Source of the DNA: Ewingella americana
GTDB lineage: Bacteria > Pseudomonadota > Gammaproteobacteria > Enterobacterales > Enterobacteriaceae
Direction of reading: 5' to 3'
Assembly: GCF_006438725.1 (NCBI RefSeq)
Contig: NZ_RCZD01000006.1
Location: 229,588-293,587 of the forward strand
DNA length: 64,000 nt
The translations under genes and the position numbers were made by a program. Positions within the stretch are counted from its first letter, which is position 1; every line of letters starts with the position of its first letter. Below the pieces are notes generated by a model. That model saw only the letters and a list, made by a program, of their open reading frames with translations. It searched no databases and was not told the DNA's origin. This document shows positions 9,941-21,003 of this stretch, piece after piece.

Positions 9941-9969
9941 ATTATATGTACAGCCTGTGGGGAATTCAA
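9941..9969 (-). promoter_or_regulatory. Sigma-70 promoter of the rpsF operon
   Basis: TTGAAT (9964-9969), a 17-bp spacer and a perfect TATAAT (9941-9946) on the minus strand, about 100 bases before the rpsF start, followed by a GCGCG-type discriminator typical of ribosomal genes. Confidence 0.75.
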
Positions 9970-10012
9970 GGAATAAGATTGATTAATTATCTCGAGGCCA
10001 GCCGACCCGTTT

Positions 10013-10762
10013 TCACAGGTGACGACGGAAGAAAGCCGTGGCTTCGGTCAACGCATGAACACTCACTTTGTGTTTCATGCCCGGCTCAGCAATAAACGTC
10101 AGATTAGCGTCATGCCCGCTGGCGACCATCTCTTCACGCAGTCGCTGACTTTCGCCAAAGGGCACAACGTCATCGGCTTCTCCGTGCCAGACAAACAGCG
10201 GACGTTTGGCTAACTGCACAGTTTTGCCGCTGATATCCCAGCTCAACAGCGGCGCATGGGCAAGTTCGAAAGCGTCACGCTGCGCAACATCTTCAACGTC
10301 ATAAGCCGGGAAAAGGTGTTCCGATAATGCAGTAAAGTAACCCGACCCCATAAGACAGGCGGCAACTTTTATCCACGGAAAACGCACCAGAGAGGCCATG
10401 GTGGTCATGCCCCCCATTGATACGCCCCCTACCCCCAAACGATGAACGTCGGCCAAACCACGACTAACAAAAGTCTGTTGGAGTATCGCCAGTTCATCGA
10501 CATTGCTTTGCAAAATATCCCAAAAAGTGGCCATAAGCCGCGCTGCATCACCGTCGGCTCTGGCGCCATGCAGCGGCGCATCCGGCAAAATCACCCGAAA
10601 CCCCGCCTGCGCCAACATATAGCCAAAATAAGAGTAGATTTCTTTCGACGAGGTAAACCCATGGTAGAAGAAAATGGTCGGTAGCGAATGATGATACTGC
10701 CCCGCAGGAACCGCGTGGATCACCTGTATTCCCTCCACTTCTTCCTGATACATCTCAATCAT
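10013..10762 (-). CDS. yjfP: Alpha/beta hydrolase esterase YjfP
   Basis: 249 residues from the ATG at 10762, the same length as E. coli YjfP and preceded by GGGAGT; the frame extends eight codons further without conservation. Alpha/beta-hydrolase signatures: FYHGFTSS (about 31-38), nucleophile elbow GGVSMGGM with the catalytic Ser near residue 115, WHGEADDVVP (acid region) and a late MKHKVS histidine. E. coli YjfP is a short-chain carboxylesterase with reported activity on acyl sugars. It is cytoplasmic. It lies upstream of rpsF on the same strand, but rpsF has its own promoter. Confidence 0.9.
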   Translation of the reverse strand: MIEMYQEEVEGIQVIHAVPAGQYHHSLPTIFFYHGFTSSKEIYSYFGYMLAQAGFRVILPDAPLHGARADGDAARLMATFWDILQSNVDELAILQQTFVSRGLADVHRLGVGGVSMGGMTTMASLVRFPWIKVAACLMGSGYFTALSEHLFPAYDVEDVAQRDAFELAHAPLLSWDISGKTVQLAKRPLFVWHGEADDVVPFGESQRLREEMVASGHDANLTFIAEPGMKHKVSVHALTEATAFFRRHL

Positions 10763-11039
10763 CAGACCCACTCCCGTTTCAATCAATGGGGATAAAAACC
10801 CGGCAAGAGCGCTATTTTATCCTCATTGGCAAAAGCTACCACTCCCATTTTGGCATGATTTATAACCCATTATTCAAAATCGACGCTTTTACGCCTTGCC
10901 GATTTTAAATCGAATTCACATATTTATTTTTATCACTTTGACTGAAATCAATTTTTGAAGAAATAAGCGGTTACATTTGATCGTTAATCCTTTCCCGTTT
11001 TCCGCCGTTATTGCGCTATCAGAAGTTAACGGAAAAAAC

Positions 11040-12989
11040 ATGAATATGGCATCAATACGTTCATTTCGTCGCTGGAGCATAGGCGCAAAACTGGCCAGCA
11101 TTGCTTCCCTGCTGGTAGGAACCTTATTTATTATTTTCACTTTGTCACTGACCCACTCCGCCGGGAAGCAAGTCAATGCGCTGGCGGTGAACGCGATTTC
11201 TGAACAGGTCACTGGCGTGGTAGACATGATCGAAATGGTTAATGCCAGCCTGAATGCCGAAGTTGACAACTACACGCGTTTATTCAGCCATTTCCTGCCG
11301 GAAAATTTCGAACTGGATACGCGTAATCCCGTCATGGTAGGCGATCAGTCTTCGCCGGTGATCAAAGCAGGCGGTAATACGCTGAATTTGGACAGTAAAA
11401 TCCCGGATGATTTTCTGGCACGTACGGGGGCGATTTCAACAGTGTTCGCCCGGCGTGGCGATGATTTCATTCGCGTGACGACCTCGCTCAAGAAACAAGA
11501 TGGCACCCGCGCCCTCGGCACGCTGCTCGACAACACCAGCCCGGCATACGTGAGGATAATGTCAGGACAATCCTTTAGCGGGCTGGCCACGCTGTTCGGC
11601 AAAAAATACATCACCAAATATCAGCCGGTGCGCGACGCCCAGGGCAGCGTGATCGGTATTCTGTTCGTTGGTGTCGATATCACCCAGGAATACGCCAACC
11701 TGCGGGTCAAGATCCTGTCGAAGCGCATCGGTGGCCAGGGCTATTTCTTCGTGCTCAACAGCGCGCCGGGCAATGATCTCGGCAAGTATTTGGTACATGC
11801 TACCGACGAAGGTAAAGCACCATCGTGGCCTGAAGGCGTGTTGCCAGAGGTGATGTCACAACCGCGCGGCGAACGTGAATACACCGATGCATCCAGCCAG
11901 CACCAACAATTTATTGTTTATGCCAATGTGCCCGCCTGGCACTGGGTCGTCGTCGGCAGCACCGATAAAGACAGCCTGATAGAGCAGGTCAACAACTCGC
12001 GAAATCATTTCCTCATGATAAGTCTGTTGGCGCTGGCCTGTTTCGCAGCGCTATTTATCTGGCTGACCCGCAAACTGGTCAGCCGACCGCTCAGCGACGT
12101 GGTACACATCGCCCAGCAATATGCCAGCGGTGACCTCCGCGCGCGGGCACAAACCCAGCGTATCGATGAGATTGGCGCACTCATGCATGCCATCGACGGC
12201 ATCGGGCACGGATTGGAGAAGATTGTCGGCGAGGTGCGGCTAGTGTCGTCTGAAATCATGCACAACACGCAAGGGCTGGCGTCTGACAGCGATCAGATCA
12301 ATCAGCAGGTCGGCACACAGGCCAGCAGTTTGGAAGAAACATCAGCCAGCATGGAACAGATCACCGCCACGGTTCAGAACACGGCAGACAACGCCACACA
12401 GGCCACGCAGTGGGTGCAGCAGACCGACACTGCGGCAACGATCGGCGCCGACGCGGTGAATCAGTCTGTCGAAAGTATGGAGGCCATCAGACACGCCTCA
12501 ATGCGTATTGCGGACATCACGACGGTCATTGAAGGCATTGCCTTCCAAACCAACATCCTGGCGCTTAATGCCGCCGTAGAGGCTGCCAGAGCCGGTGAGC
12601 ATGGGCGTGGTTTCGCCGTCGTGGCCGCAGAGGTCCGTGCGCTGGCGCAACGCAGCTCAAACGCGGTGAAAGAGATCGAAAATCTGGTCGCCGATTCTCT
12701 GAGCAAAGTGGAAGACGGCCATCAGAGCGCGGCCAAAACCAAGGAAAATATGAGCAATATCCTGCAAGGGATCCGTCAGGTGAAAGTACTGATGAGCGAT
12801 ATTGATGTGGCGTCCCACGAGCAGTCATCGGGGATTTCACAGATGAACATTGCCATCATGCAGATCGGCAAAGCGACGCAGGAGAATGCCACGCTGGTAG
12901 AAAACTCACAGCAAACGGCGGCGGCGCTCAGTGAGCAGGGTCGCCACCTTGCACAACTGGTCAGCGTATTTAAAATTTCCGATCGATAA
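11040..12989 (+). CDS. Methyl-accepting chemotaxis protein with Cache sensor domain
   Basis: 649 residues from the ATG at 11040; the open frame reaches a TTG at 10977 without support. A first membrane helix (about 16-38) precedes a large periplasmic Cache_3-Cache_2-type sensor region (about 40-320, with [12 protein letters not shown] and [11 protein letters not shown]). A second helix (about 323-343), HAMP (about 345-397) and the cytoplasmic signalling domain follow; its hairpin tip is recognisable ([20 protein letters not shown], then GRGFAVVA). It would bind a small ligand and control CheA. The protein ends FKISDR, without an NWETF-type pentapeptide, so it may rely on other receptors for efficient adaptation. 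It is not part of the E. coli gene order here; I cannot name the ligand. Confidence 0.92.
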   Translation: MNMASIRSFRRWSIGAKLASIASLLVGTLFIIFTLSLTHSAGKQVNALAVNAISEQVTGVVDMIEMVNASLNAEVDNYTRLFSHFLPENFELDTRNPVMVGDQSSPVIKAGGNTLNLDSKIPDDFLARTGAISTVFARRGDDFIRVTTSLKKQDGTRALGTLLDNTSPAYVRIMSGQSFSGLATLFGKKYITKYQPVRDAQGSVIGILFVGVDITQEYANLRVKILSKRIGGQGYFFVLNSAPGNDLGKYLVHATDEGKAPSWPEGVLPEVMSQPRGEREYTDASSQHQQFIVYANVPAWHWVVVGSTDKDSLIEQVNNSRNHFLMISLLALACFAALFIWLTRKLVSRPLSDVVHIAQQYASGDLRARAQTQRIDEIGALMHAIDGIGHGLEKIVGEVRLVSSEIMHNTQGLASDSDQINQQVGTQASSLEETSASMEQITATVQNTADNATQATQWVQQTDTAATIGADAVNQSVESMEAIRHASMRIADITTVIEGIAFQTNILALNAAVEAARAGEHGRGFAVVAAEVRALAQRSSNAVKEIENLVADSLSKVEDGHQSAAKTKENMSNILQGIRQVKVLMSDIDVASHEQSSGISQMNIAIMQIGKATQENATLVENSQQTAAALSEQGRHLAQLVSVFKISDR

Positions 12990-12995
12990 CAGAGT

Positions 12996-13027
12996 GAGTC
13001 GCGCGGCAATAACCGCCGCGCAGACTC
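12996..13027 (+). terminator. Hairpin after the chemoreceptor gene
   Basis: GAGTCGCGCGG (12996-13006) pairs with CCGCGC-A-GACTC (13016-13027) across one bulged base, seven bases after the stop. There is no T run, so intrinsic termination is uncertain. Confidence 0.45.
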
Positions 13028-13085
13028 GCCAGCCGGCCAGTGAAAGAGCTACACTCTGGTTATTACCCTTTTACCGGATCTCACG

Positions 13086-13397
13086 ATGAAACCACTCAGA
13101 ATTCCTGCCCTGGTGTTGTTACTGGCTGCACTCAGCGGATGCAGTAATATGATGCAAACCACCCCCGTCCCACCTCCGGCACCCACGGCAAAAGCGCAGG
13201 AGATCACCCGGGCGCAGACGTCGACGTTAACCAAAATAGGCAACATTACTGCTGAGGCTATCGGTAGTCCGATGGACGTCGAAGCCGAGATCAAACGTAA
13301 AGCAGAGGCCGCCGGCGCGCATTATTACGTGATCATGTTTAACAGTGAAACCATTGTTCCGGGCCGCTGGTATTCCCAGGCCACGCTGTACCGTTAA
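13086..13397 (+). CDS. bsmA: Biofilm peroxide-resistance lipoprotein BsmA
   Basis: 103 residues. The lipoprotein signal peptide ends in LSGC (Cys near residue 19), followed by a Pro-rich linker and a DUF1471/YhcN-like domain ending GRWYSQATLYR, the same ending as E. coli BsmA (YjfO). In E. coli it helps biofilm cells survive peroxide and acid. It is probably anchored in the outer membrane, since residue +2 is Ser. It converges with aidB, the two stops lying only three bases apart. Confidence 0.88.
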   Translation: MKPLRIPALVLLLAALSGCSNMMQTTPVPPPAPTAKAQEITRAQTSTLTKIGNITAEAIGSPMDVEAEIKRKAEAAGAHYYVIMFNSETIVPGRWYSQATLYR

Positions 13398-13400
13398 TCC

Positions 13401-15032
13401 TTATTCAGCCCCGATCGCCCTGTTTAACAATTGCTGACATAGCCTTTCTGGCAGCAGAGTTTCTCCGCGCTCATCCAGCACCATCCTGCACCACGCGTCC
13501 GCCATCGGCGGCGGGGAAAACTCCAGCATCTGTGCAGCAGTGCATAAGTTGAAAATTTGTGACGTCAACCAGCGCGCCTGTGCTTCTTCCGGCGCACGTA
13601 AACGCTGTAGCAGCTGACGCGACGCGCGATCGAATAAGCGGTTTTGACCCCGTGTCTGATGCACTATCTGCTGTAACATTTCAGCGGCAGCGGGCAGTTT
13701 TTTCAGCGTGCGCAGCACATCGAGACACATGATATTGCCTGAACCTTCCCAGATACTGTTCACCGGCATCTCGCGGTACAGGCGCGGCAGTTCATTTTCT
13801 TCGCAATAGCCAATGCCCCCCAGCGCTTCCATGGCCTCAGCGACAAATGGCATCCCCTGGCGGCAAACTTCGAATTTAGCCGCCGGGGTCAGTAAACGGC
13901 TCAGTACCTGCTCGCCGGGGTTGTGAGGCGCACCGGTCGCGGCTGCCAGCCGCATCAATATTTGTGTCTGACCTTCGAGACGCAGCGCCATTTTGCTCAT
14001 GACCTGGCGCATTATCGGCTGTTCCACCAGCGCCTTACCAAAAGCCTGACGCTGGAAGACGTGATAGAGCGCCACCGACAGCGCTCGGCGCATCATGGCA
14101 TGGCTGCCCAGCGCGCAGTCAAACCGCGTATGAGCGCCCATCTGCAGAATGTGACGTATGCCCTCACCTTCCTCGCCCAACAGCCAGGCGGTAGCATTGC
14201 GGAACTCCACTTCGCTGCTGGCATTGGACCGGTTCCCCAGTTTGTCCTTCAGCCGTTCGATATGAATGGCATTGCGTTCGCCATCCGGTAAAACGCGCGG
14301 CAGGAAGAAGCACGACAACCCGCCGTCTGCCTGCGCCAGAACCAAATGAGCATCGCTTTGCGGAACGGAGAAAAACCACTTATGACCGATCAGCCGGTAG
14401 GCTTTGCCGGGGCCGCGCCCTTCCAGCGCAGTGGCCCGCGTGGTGTTACTCAGCACGTCTGATCCGCCCTGTTTTTCCGTCATCCCCATACCAATCAGCA
14501 CCCCTTTTTTCTGCGCGCCGGCGTGTAAATGCGGATCATAGCGGTCAGAGAGCAACGGCGTCAGCCAATGACTGAATTCAGCCGGAAGAGTTTTCTGGAG
14601 TAACGGAATCGCGCCGAAGGTCATGGTTATCGGGCATAAAGTGCCCGCCTCAACCTGCGCGTGCAGAATAAAACGGGCGGCGCGGGCAACGGAAGACCCT
14701 ATTCTGGCCTCCTCTTCCCACGGCAGATTATGCACCCGGTTGGCAATCAGCCCCTGCATCAGCAAATGCCAGGCCGGATGAAAACGCACCTCATCAAGAC
14801 GCTCACCGGTGGCGTCAAAACGCAGCAGTTCAGGCGGGTTAGCGTTGGCCAGTCGCCCGAGCTCCAGAGACTCAGCCGAACCAAGCTGCTGGCCGAGTGA
14901 AGCCAGGACATCAGTATCCCATCCGGCCTGCTGGCGGTTCACGGCTTCGCGCAGCGGCGAGTCGGAGAGAAATAAATTGCTGTTACTTAGCGGTTTAGGC
15001 TGATTAAAAACCCGATGTGTTTCCCATTCCAT
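13401..15032 (-). CDS. aidB: AidB, acyl-CoA dehydrogenase-like alkylation-response flavoprotein
   Basis: 543 residues, matching E. coli AidB (541). The N-terminus (ETHRVFNQPKPLSNSNLF) is AidB-specific. The acyl-CoA dehydrogenase core includes GMGMTEKQGGSDV, IGHKWFFSVPQSDAH and the C-terminal EALGGIGYCEENELPRLYRE and IWEGSGN motifs. AidB binds FAD and DNA and is thought to protect or shield DNA from alkylating agents. In E. coli it belongs to the Ada regulon; I did not find a clear Ada box here. It is convergent with bsmA and separated from rlmB by a terminator. Confidence 0.95.
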   Translation of the reverse strand: MEWETHRVFNQPKPLSNSNLFLSDSPLREAVNRQQAGWDTDVLASLGQQLGSAESLELGRLANANPPELLRFDATGERLDEVRFHPAWHLLMQGLIANRVHNLPWEEEARIGSSVARAARFILHAQVEAGTLCPITMTFGAIPLLQKTLPAEFSHWLTPLLSDRYDPHLHAGAQKKGVLIGMGMTEKQGGSDVLSNTTRATALEGRGPGKAYRLIGHKWFFSVPQSDAHLVLAQADGGLSCFFLPRVLPDGERNAIHIERLKDKLGNRSNASSEVEFRNATAWLLGEEGEGIRHILQMGAHTRFDCALGSHAMMRRALSVALYHVFQRQAFGKALVEQPIMRQVMSKMALRLEGQTQILMRLAAATGAPHNPGEQVLSRLLTPAAKFEVCRQGMPFVAEAMEALGGIGYCEENELPRLYREMPVNSIWEGSGNIMCLDVLRTLKKLPAAAEMLQQIVHQTRGQNRLFDRASRQLLQRLRAPEEAQARWLTSQIFNLCTAAQMLEFSPPPMADAWCRMVLDERGETLLPERLCQQLLNRAIGAE

Positions 15033-15134
15033 AATGTTCTCCCTGCCGGGTTGTTAAGGGCAAAATCACGATGGGATCAAGTATGGTAAAAATTGAGGGA
15101 TTAACAGGCGGATGGATCACAAAGGCGGGAATGT

Positions 15135-15162
15135 AAAACGGGAACCCTGAGGCTCCCGTTTT
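15135..15162 (-). terminator. Terminator after rlmB
   Basis: AAAACGGGA and TCCCGTTTT form the stem around CCCTGAGGC, 25 bases after the rlmB stop; both strands end in a short T run. Confidence 0.8.
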
Positions 15163-15187
15163 GGTATCAGACAGAGTGTGCCTGAAA

Positions 15188-15928
15188 TCAGGCTTTCAGT
15201 GCCCGCTGACGCACGGCTTCAAACAGACAGACGCCGGTCGCCACAGAGACGTTCAGGGAAGAGACAGAACCGGACATCGGGATGCTGATCAACTCGTCGC
15301 AATGTTCACGGGTCAGACGGCGCATACCTTCGCCTTCTGCGCCCATCACCAGCGCCATCGGGCCGGTCATTTTGCTCTGAAACAGAGTGTGATCCGCTTC
15401 ACCGGCCGTGCCGACGATCCAGACATTGTGCTCCTGCAACACGCGCAGAGTACGGGCCAGATTGGTCACGTTGATCACCGGCACGTTTTCCGCAGCACCG
15501 CTGGCGACTTTTTTGGCGGTCGCATTGAGCTTGGCAGAACGGTCGCGCGGCACAATCACCGCATGCACACCGGCCGCATCGGCAGTACGCAAGCAAGCCC
15601 CGAGGTTATGTGGATCCGTCACGCCATCCAGCACCAGCAGGAACGGGCTGTCTAAGCTTTCCAGCAGCGCAGGCAGGTCATTTTCCTGATACTGACGCCC
15701 TTCGCGCACGCGGGCAATAATCCCCTGATGCACAGCGCCTTCGGACTTCTCGTCCAGCCACTGGCGGTTCGCGACCTGAATCACAATACCGCCGGCTTCC
15801 AGCTCATCGATCAGCGGCTTCAGACGTTTGTCATCACGGCCTTTCAGAATGAACACTTCCAGAAAGCGCTGCGGATCGGTGTCGAGTAAGGCTTTAACGG
15901 AATGAATACCGTAAATAATTTCGCTCAT
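15188..15928 (-). CDS. rlmB: 23S rRNA (guanosine-2251-2'-O)-methyltransferase RlmB
   Basis: 246 residues. An N-terminal SpoU substrate-binding domain (about 1-75) starts [15 protein letters not shown], followed by the SPOUT knot domain with [18 protein letters not shown], then [13 protein letters not shown] and [15 protein letters not shown] near the C-terminus, where the trefoil knot binds S-adenosylmethionine. It methylates the 2'-OH of G2251 in the peptidyl-transferase P loop. It lies downstream of rnr on the same strand, as in E. coli, with a perfect palindrome between the two genes. Confidence 0.97.
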   Translation of the reverse strand: MSEIIYGIHSVKALLDTDPQRFLEVFILKGRDDKRLKPLIDELEAGGIVIQVANRQWLDEKSEGAVHQGIIARVREGRQYQENDLPALLESLDSPFLLVLDGVTDPHNLGACLRTADAAGVHAVIVPRDRSAKLNATAKKVASGAAENVPVINVTNLARTLRVLQEHNVWIVGTAGEADHTLFQSKMTGPMALVMGAEGEGMRRLTREHCDELISIPMSGSVSSLNVSVATGVCLFEAVRQRALKA

Positions 15929-15947
15929 GATGCTCTTTAAAATAGAC

Positions 15948-15971
15948 TTGCGGACAGCATGCTGTCCGCAA
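15948..15971. repeat. Perfect 24-bp palindrome between rnr and rlmB
   Basis: TTGCGGACAGCA is directly followed by its own reverse complement. In RNA this gives a strong hairpin in the rnr-rlmB intercistronic region. No T run follows on the minus strand, so attenuation, processing or 3'-end protection of rnr mRNA are all possible. Confidence 0.65.
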
Positions 15972-16058
15972 TTTAACTAAGGTTGCGGGCGATTCTATCA
16001 TCGACTGAAAAAAGCATCAGTGAATAAATCATCGCCCGGAGCCGTGAGGCAAAGGCCG

Positions 16059-18575
16059 TTAACTCTGTTCCGGCTTTTTCTTTGCACGTTTGGCTTTGGT
16101 GGCTGACGCGATTTTTTGCGTCTGGTCAGAAGGCTTTTTGACTTTCTTCGGTTTGCCATCTTTGCCGACTGCACTCACCGCTTTCTCTTTCTTCGGCTTG
16201 GCGGTCTTGGCGGGTTTTGCCGCTTTCACATCGTCTTTACGGAATGCACTGTCTGGCTCGAAATTCGCACTTTTCTTACCAGTACGACGACGCCCAGCGT
16301 TGGCAGGGCCGTTCGGACGCATAGTACGCTCACCCGGATTCTTAGCACGATCGCGGGCCGTTTTGCCTTCACCGCGTGGCTTGCGGCTGCTGGAAACCAG
16401 CGCGAAGTCGATTTTACGCTCGTCCATGTGCACAGCTTCAACGCGGATCTCAACAGTATCCCCGAGTCGATAAACCATCCCGGAAGACTCGCCGACCAAA
16501 CGCTGGCCGATGTTGTCATAACGGTAGTAGTCGTTATCCAACGTGGAGACGTGAACCAGACCGTCGATAAACAGATCATTGAGCCGCACAAAGAAACCGA
16601 AGCCGGTAACGCTGGCGATGATGCCGTTGAAAACTTCGCCGACGTGATCCTGCATGAAGTCACACTTCAGCCAGTCAGCCACGTTACGGGTCGCTTCGTC
16701 CGCACGGCGTTCTGCCATCGAACAATGCTCGCCCAATTGCAGCATGTCATTATATTCGCTATGCCAGCCGCCAGTTGGCGTCCAGCGATCTTTCAACGTG
16801 CCGTGCTCTTTCGCCAACAAATACTTGATGGCGCGGTGCAGCGCGAGGTCAGGATAACGACGGATTGGTGACGTAAAGTGACCGTATGACTGGAGGGCCA
16901 GACCGAAGTGACCGCGGTTTTCCGGGTCATAAATCGCCTGTTTCATCGAACGCAGCAGCATGGTTTGCAGCATTTCACGATCCGGGCGATCTGCCAGTTC
17001 ATCCATAATTTTGGCGTAATCTTTTGGCTCAGGCTTCAAACCGCCGCCCATCACCAGACCCAATTCCCCCAACACGCTTTTCAGCGCCGAGATGTGATCA
17101 TCGCTTGGACGGTCATGAACACGGAACAGCGCAGGCTCGTTGTGTTTTTCAACAAAGCGTGCCGCCGCGATGTTCGCGAGGATCATGCACTCTTCAATCA
17201 GTTTGTGAGCGTCGTTACGCACGGTCGGTTCGACACGTTCGATACGGCGTTCAGCGTTGAAGATAAATTTGGCTTCTTCGGTTTCGAAAGCAATACCGCC
17301 ACGCTCTGCACGCGCCTGATCCAGTGCTTTGTACAGAGTGTGAAGCTCCAGCAGGTGCGGCACCAGCGGGTTGTAATGCTCACGCAGCTCTTCGTCGCCT
17401 TCGATAATGCGCCAGACTTTGTTGTATGTCAGGCGGGCGTGAGAACTCATCACCGCTTCATAGAATTTCGAACCGGTCAGTTTGCCCTGCGCAGAAATGG
17501 TCATTTCGCAGACCATACAGAGGCGGTCAACCTGCGGGTTGAGCGAGCAAAGGCCGTTGGACAGCACTTCCGGCAGCATCGGCACAACCTGCGACGGGAA
17601 ATAGACGGACGTCGCGCGGCTGCGGGCTTCGTCATCAAGTGCAGTGCCAGGGCGGACATAGTAGCTCACGTCAGCAATGGCAACCCATAAGCGCCAGCCT
17701 CCGCCGCGTTTTTTCTCACAGAATACGGCGTCATCAAAGTCGCGGGCATCTTCACCATCAATGGTGACCAGCGGCAAGTTGCGCAAATCAACGCGGCCTT
17801 TTTTGGCCTCTTCCGGTACCTGCTCGCTCAGGCCTTCAACCTGTTTAAGCACCTGCGGTGGCCAGACGTGCGGGATTTCATGGGTGCGCAGTGCGATATC
17901 GACCGCCATGCTGGTGCCCATTTTGTCGCCGAGTACTTCGACGATTTTACCGACCGCTTTAGTACGGCGCGTTGGCCGTTGAGTCAGCTCAACCACGACC
18001 ATATAGCCCATGCGCGCGCCGTTAATGGCCTCGGCCGGGATCAGGATATCAAAGCTCAGACGGCTGTCGTCCGGTACCACAAAACCGGCACCGGCATCCG
18101 TAAAGTAACGGCCAACGATCTGGCTGACTTTAGGCACCACGACGCGAACGATACGGGCTTCGCGGCGGCCTTTGCGGTCAGTACCAATAGGCTGCGCGAG
18201 TACCACGTCACCGTGGATACACATTTTCATCTGTTCAGCAGACAGATAAACATCGTCTTTTTTCACGCCTTCAAGACGCAGGAATCCGTAACCGTCACGG
18301 TGACCGATTACGGTGCCTTTCAGCAGGTCAAGACGTTCTGGCAGCGCATAGCACTGGCGGCGGGTGAAGACTAACTGGCCATCACGCTCCATGGCACGCA
18401 AGCGGCGGCGCAAGGCTTCCAGCGCTTCTTCTCCCGATAAATTCAGTTCATTACCCAACTCTTCACGGCTGGCTGGGGTTTCACGTTTGGCGAGATGCTC
18501 AAGAATAAATTCACGACTCGGAATGGGTGATTCGTATTTTTCTGCTTCTCGTTCCAGGAATGGATCTTGTGACAT
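16059..18575 (-). CDS. rnr: Ribonuclease R
   Basis: 838 residues from the ATG at 18575 ([21 protein letters not shown], preceded by GGAGG). The frame is open 15 codons further up, to 18620, but that would overlap the nsrR stop and is not conserved. Order: N-terminal helix-turn-helix and cold-shock domains (about 20-240), RNB catalytic domain (about 260-590, with the [12 protein letters not shown] aspartates), S1 domain (about 640-725) and a Lys-rich tail. It is a processive 3'-to-5' exoribonuclease that degrades structured RNA and acts in tmRNA-linked decay and rRNA quality control. Confidence 0.97.
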   Translation of the reverse strand: MSQDPFLEREAEKYESPIPSREFILEHLAKRETPASREELGNELNLSGEEALEALRRRLRAMERDGQLVFTRRQCYALPERLDLLKGTVIGHRDGYGFLRLEGVKKDDVYLSAEQMKMCIHGDVVLAQPIGTDRKGRREARIVRVVVPKVSQIVGRYFTDAGAGFVVPDDSRLSFDILIPAEAINGARMGYMVVVELTQRPTRRTKAVGKIVEVLGDKMGTSMAVDIALRTHEIPHVWPPQVLKQVEGLSEQVPEEAKKGRVDLRNLPLVTIDGEDARDFDDAVFCEKKRGGGWRLWVAIADVSYYVRPGTALDDEARSRATSVYFPSQVVPMLPEVLSNGLCSLNPQVDRLCMVCEMTISAQGKLTGSKFYEAVMSSHARLTYNKVWRIIEGDEELREHYNPLVPHLLELHTLYKALDQARAERGGIAFETEEAKFIFNAERRIERVEPTVRNDAHKLIEECMILANIAAARFVEKHNEPALFRVHDRPSDDHISALKSVLGELGLVMGGGLKPEPKDYAKIMDELADRPDREMLQTMLLRSMKQAIYDPENRGHFGLALQSYGHFTSPIRRYPDLALHRAIKYLLAKEHGTLKDRWTPTGGWHSEYNDMLQLGEHCSMAERRADEATRNVADWLKCDFMQDHVGEVFNGIIASVTGFGFFVRLNDLFIDGLVHVSTLDNDYYRYDNIGQRLVGESSGMVYRLGDTVEIRVEAVHMDERKIDFALVSSSRKPRGEGKTARDRAKNPGERTMRPNGPANAGRRRTGKKSANFEPDSAFRKDDVKAAKPAKTAKPKKEKAVSAVGKDGKPKKVKKPSDQTQKIASATKAKRAKKKPEQS

Positions 18576-18616
18576 AGCGGTTCCTCCGTTGTCATCAGCA
18601 GTTTGTTGAAACTCTT

Positions 18617-19042
18617 TCATTCAACAAGCAATAATTTGTAGAGCGGTGAATTGTCCCTGACCATGTCAGCCAGAGTGTATTCATTCAGCTCATCAAGAAA
18701 ATGTTCAACAGCAGTATGTAATACCTGCTTAAGTCGGCAAGCGGGCGTGATATGGCAGAAATCCCCTGCGCAATTCACCAGCGTCAAAGGTTCAAGTTCA
18801 CGCACCACATCACCAATACGGATGGTTTCAGCGGGTTTACCCAGCTTAATACCCCCGTTCTTACCCCGTACCGCAGTGACCAACCCGGCCCGGCTTAACT
18901 GATTGATGATTTTCACCATATGATTTCGCGATACACCATAGACCTCGGTGACCTGCGAAATGTTGGTCATCTGATTATTTGGCAACGACGCCATATAAAT
19001 CAGTGCCCTCAAACCATAATCAGTAAAACTCGTTAACTGCAC
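18617..19042 (-). CDS. nsrR: Nitric-oxide-sensing repressor NsrR
   Basis: 141 residues, Rrf2 family. The N-terminal winged helix begins [20 protein letters not shown]. The three iron-sulfur-binding cysteines are at 91, 96 and 102 ([12 protein letters not shown]), the same spacing as in E. coli NsrR. The cluster senses NO, and nitrosylation releases repression. The likely target in this window is ytfE. It sits directly upstream of rnr on the same strand (42 bases between its stop and the rnr ATG), so cotranscription is expected, as in E. coli. Confidence 0.96.
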   Translation of the reverse strand: MQLTSFTDYGLRALIYMASLPNNQMTNISQVTEVYGVSRNHMVKIINQLSRAGLVTAVRGKNGGIKLGKPAETIRIGDVVRELEPLTLVNCAGDFCHITPACRLKQVLHTAVEHFLDELNEYTLADMVRDNSPLYKLLLVE

Positions 19043-19217
19043 ACATACCTCTGGGTGGTAGTTTACCCGGTCTTTCTACGTCAACTATGACAACAGGGTG
19101 AAGAAGATTGTTTAAATTTGCTATTAGATGATAAACCAGCCACGAAGTTTGCGGCTAATCATTTAGATAGTGGATGCTTTATGGAAAGTAAACAAGCGCA
19201 GGCGGGTAGAAAAAAAC

Positions 19218-19240
19218 AAACCGGGCATGAGGCCCGGTTT
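19218..19240 (-). terminator. Terminator after purA
   Basis: AAACCGGGC and GCCCGGTTT pair around ATGAG; on the minus strand the stem runs into TGTTTTTT. It separates purA from nsrR-rnr. Confidence 0.85.
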
Positions 19241-19279
19241 GGATTCTATTGCGGCATTTGCAGCCAACAGACGAGTCTG

Positions 19280-20611
<1,332 letters not shown>

Positions 20612-20643
20612 CTAACATCTCAATCCTGTGTTTCCAGTACTTT

Positions 20644-20659
20644 TAGCATACGGTTGCGT
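20644..20659 (-). promoter_or_regulatory. Probable PurR operator of purA
   Basis: Read on the minus strand, ACGCAACCGTATGCTA matches the PurR consensus ACGCAAACGTTTGCGT at 12 of 16 positions, including the central CG. It overlaps a plausible -10 (TATGCT) about 66 bases upstream of the ATG. E. coli purA is PurR-regulated. Confidence 0.55.
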
Positions 20660-20722
20660 GAAAAATTTGGAATACGTGCTACGCATCAAAGCAAGAAGTG
20701 ACAGCGATTAAGTAACAAACCC

Positions 20723-20923
20723 TCAACCGCCGACCTGATTACGCAACATGTAGTAAATTACGAAGCCGGCGACCACAAGTGCCCCTCCAAAGCGACGTAA
20801 AACAGTGTCGGGCAACTGAGTCATAGATTGGATCATTTTTCTCCATCCTTTCGGATAAAGCATCGGCCCCAAACCTTCCAGAACCAAAACCAACCCCAAG
20901 GCTAACCAAATACTCGAGTTCAT
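20723..20923 (-). CDS. yjeT: DUF2065 inner membrane protein YjeT
   Basis: 66 residues from MNSSIWLALGLVLVLEG (E. coli 65); the open frame goes 14 codons further up but into the hflC terminator. Two membrane helices (about 3-20 and 44-60) are joined by a short basic loop with the family motif GLGPMLYPKGW. The function is unknown; its constant association with hflXKC and purA is positional only. Confidence 0.9.
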   Translation of the reverse strand: MNSSIWLALGLVLVLEGLGPMLYPKGWRKMIQSMTQLPDTVLRRFGGALVVAGFVIYYMLRNQVGG

Positions 20924-20963
20924 TTTGCGGTTTCTCAGTGTGCTTATTGGGTCCACATAAAAC

Positions 20964-20987
20964 AAAAGGCCCGGTTAAGGGCCTTTT
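20964..20987 (-). terminator. Terminator after hflC
   Basis: AAAAGGCCC and GGGCCTTTT flank a six-base loop and are followed on the minus strand by GTTTTAT. It falls between hflC and yjeT, so yjeT may depend on readthrough or its own promoter. Confidence 0.8.
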
Positions 20988-21003
20988 GGCTAACGACAAA
21001 CCA

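Noticed and set aside
10870..10910. A possible sigma-28 flagellar promoter before the chemoreceptor (GCCGATTT at about 10898)
   Set aside because: The -10-like part is partial, and no TAAA-type -35 is found at the required spacing.
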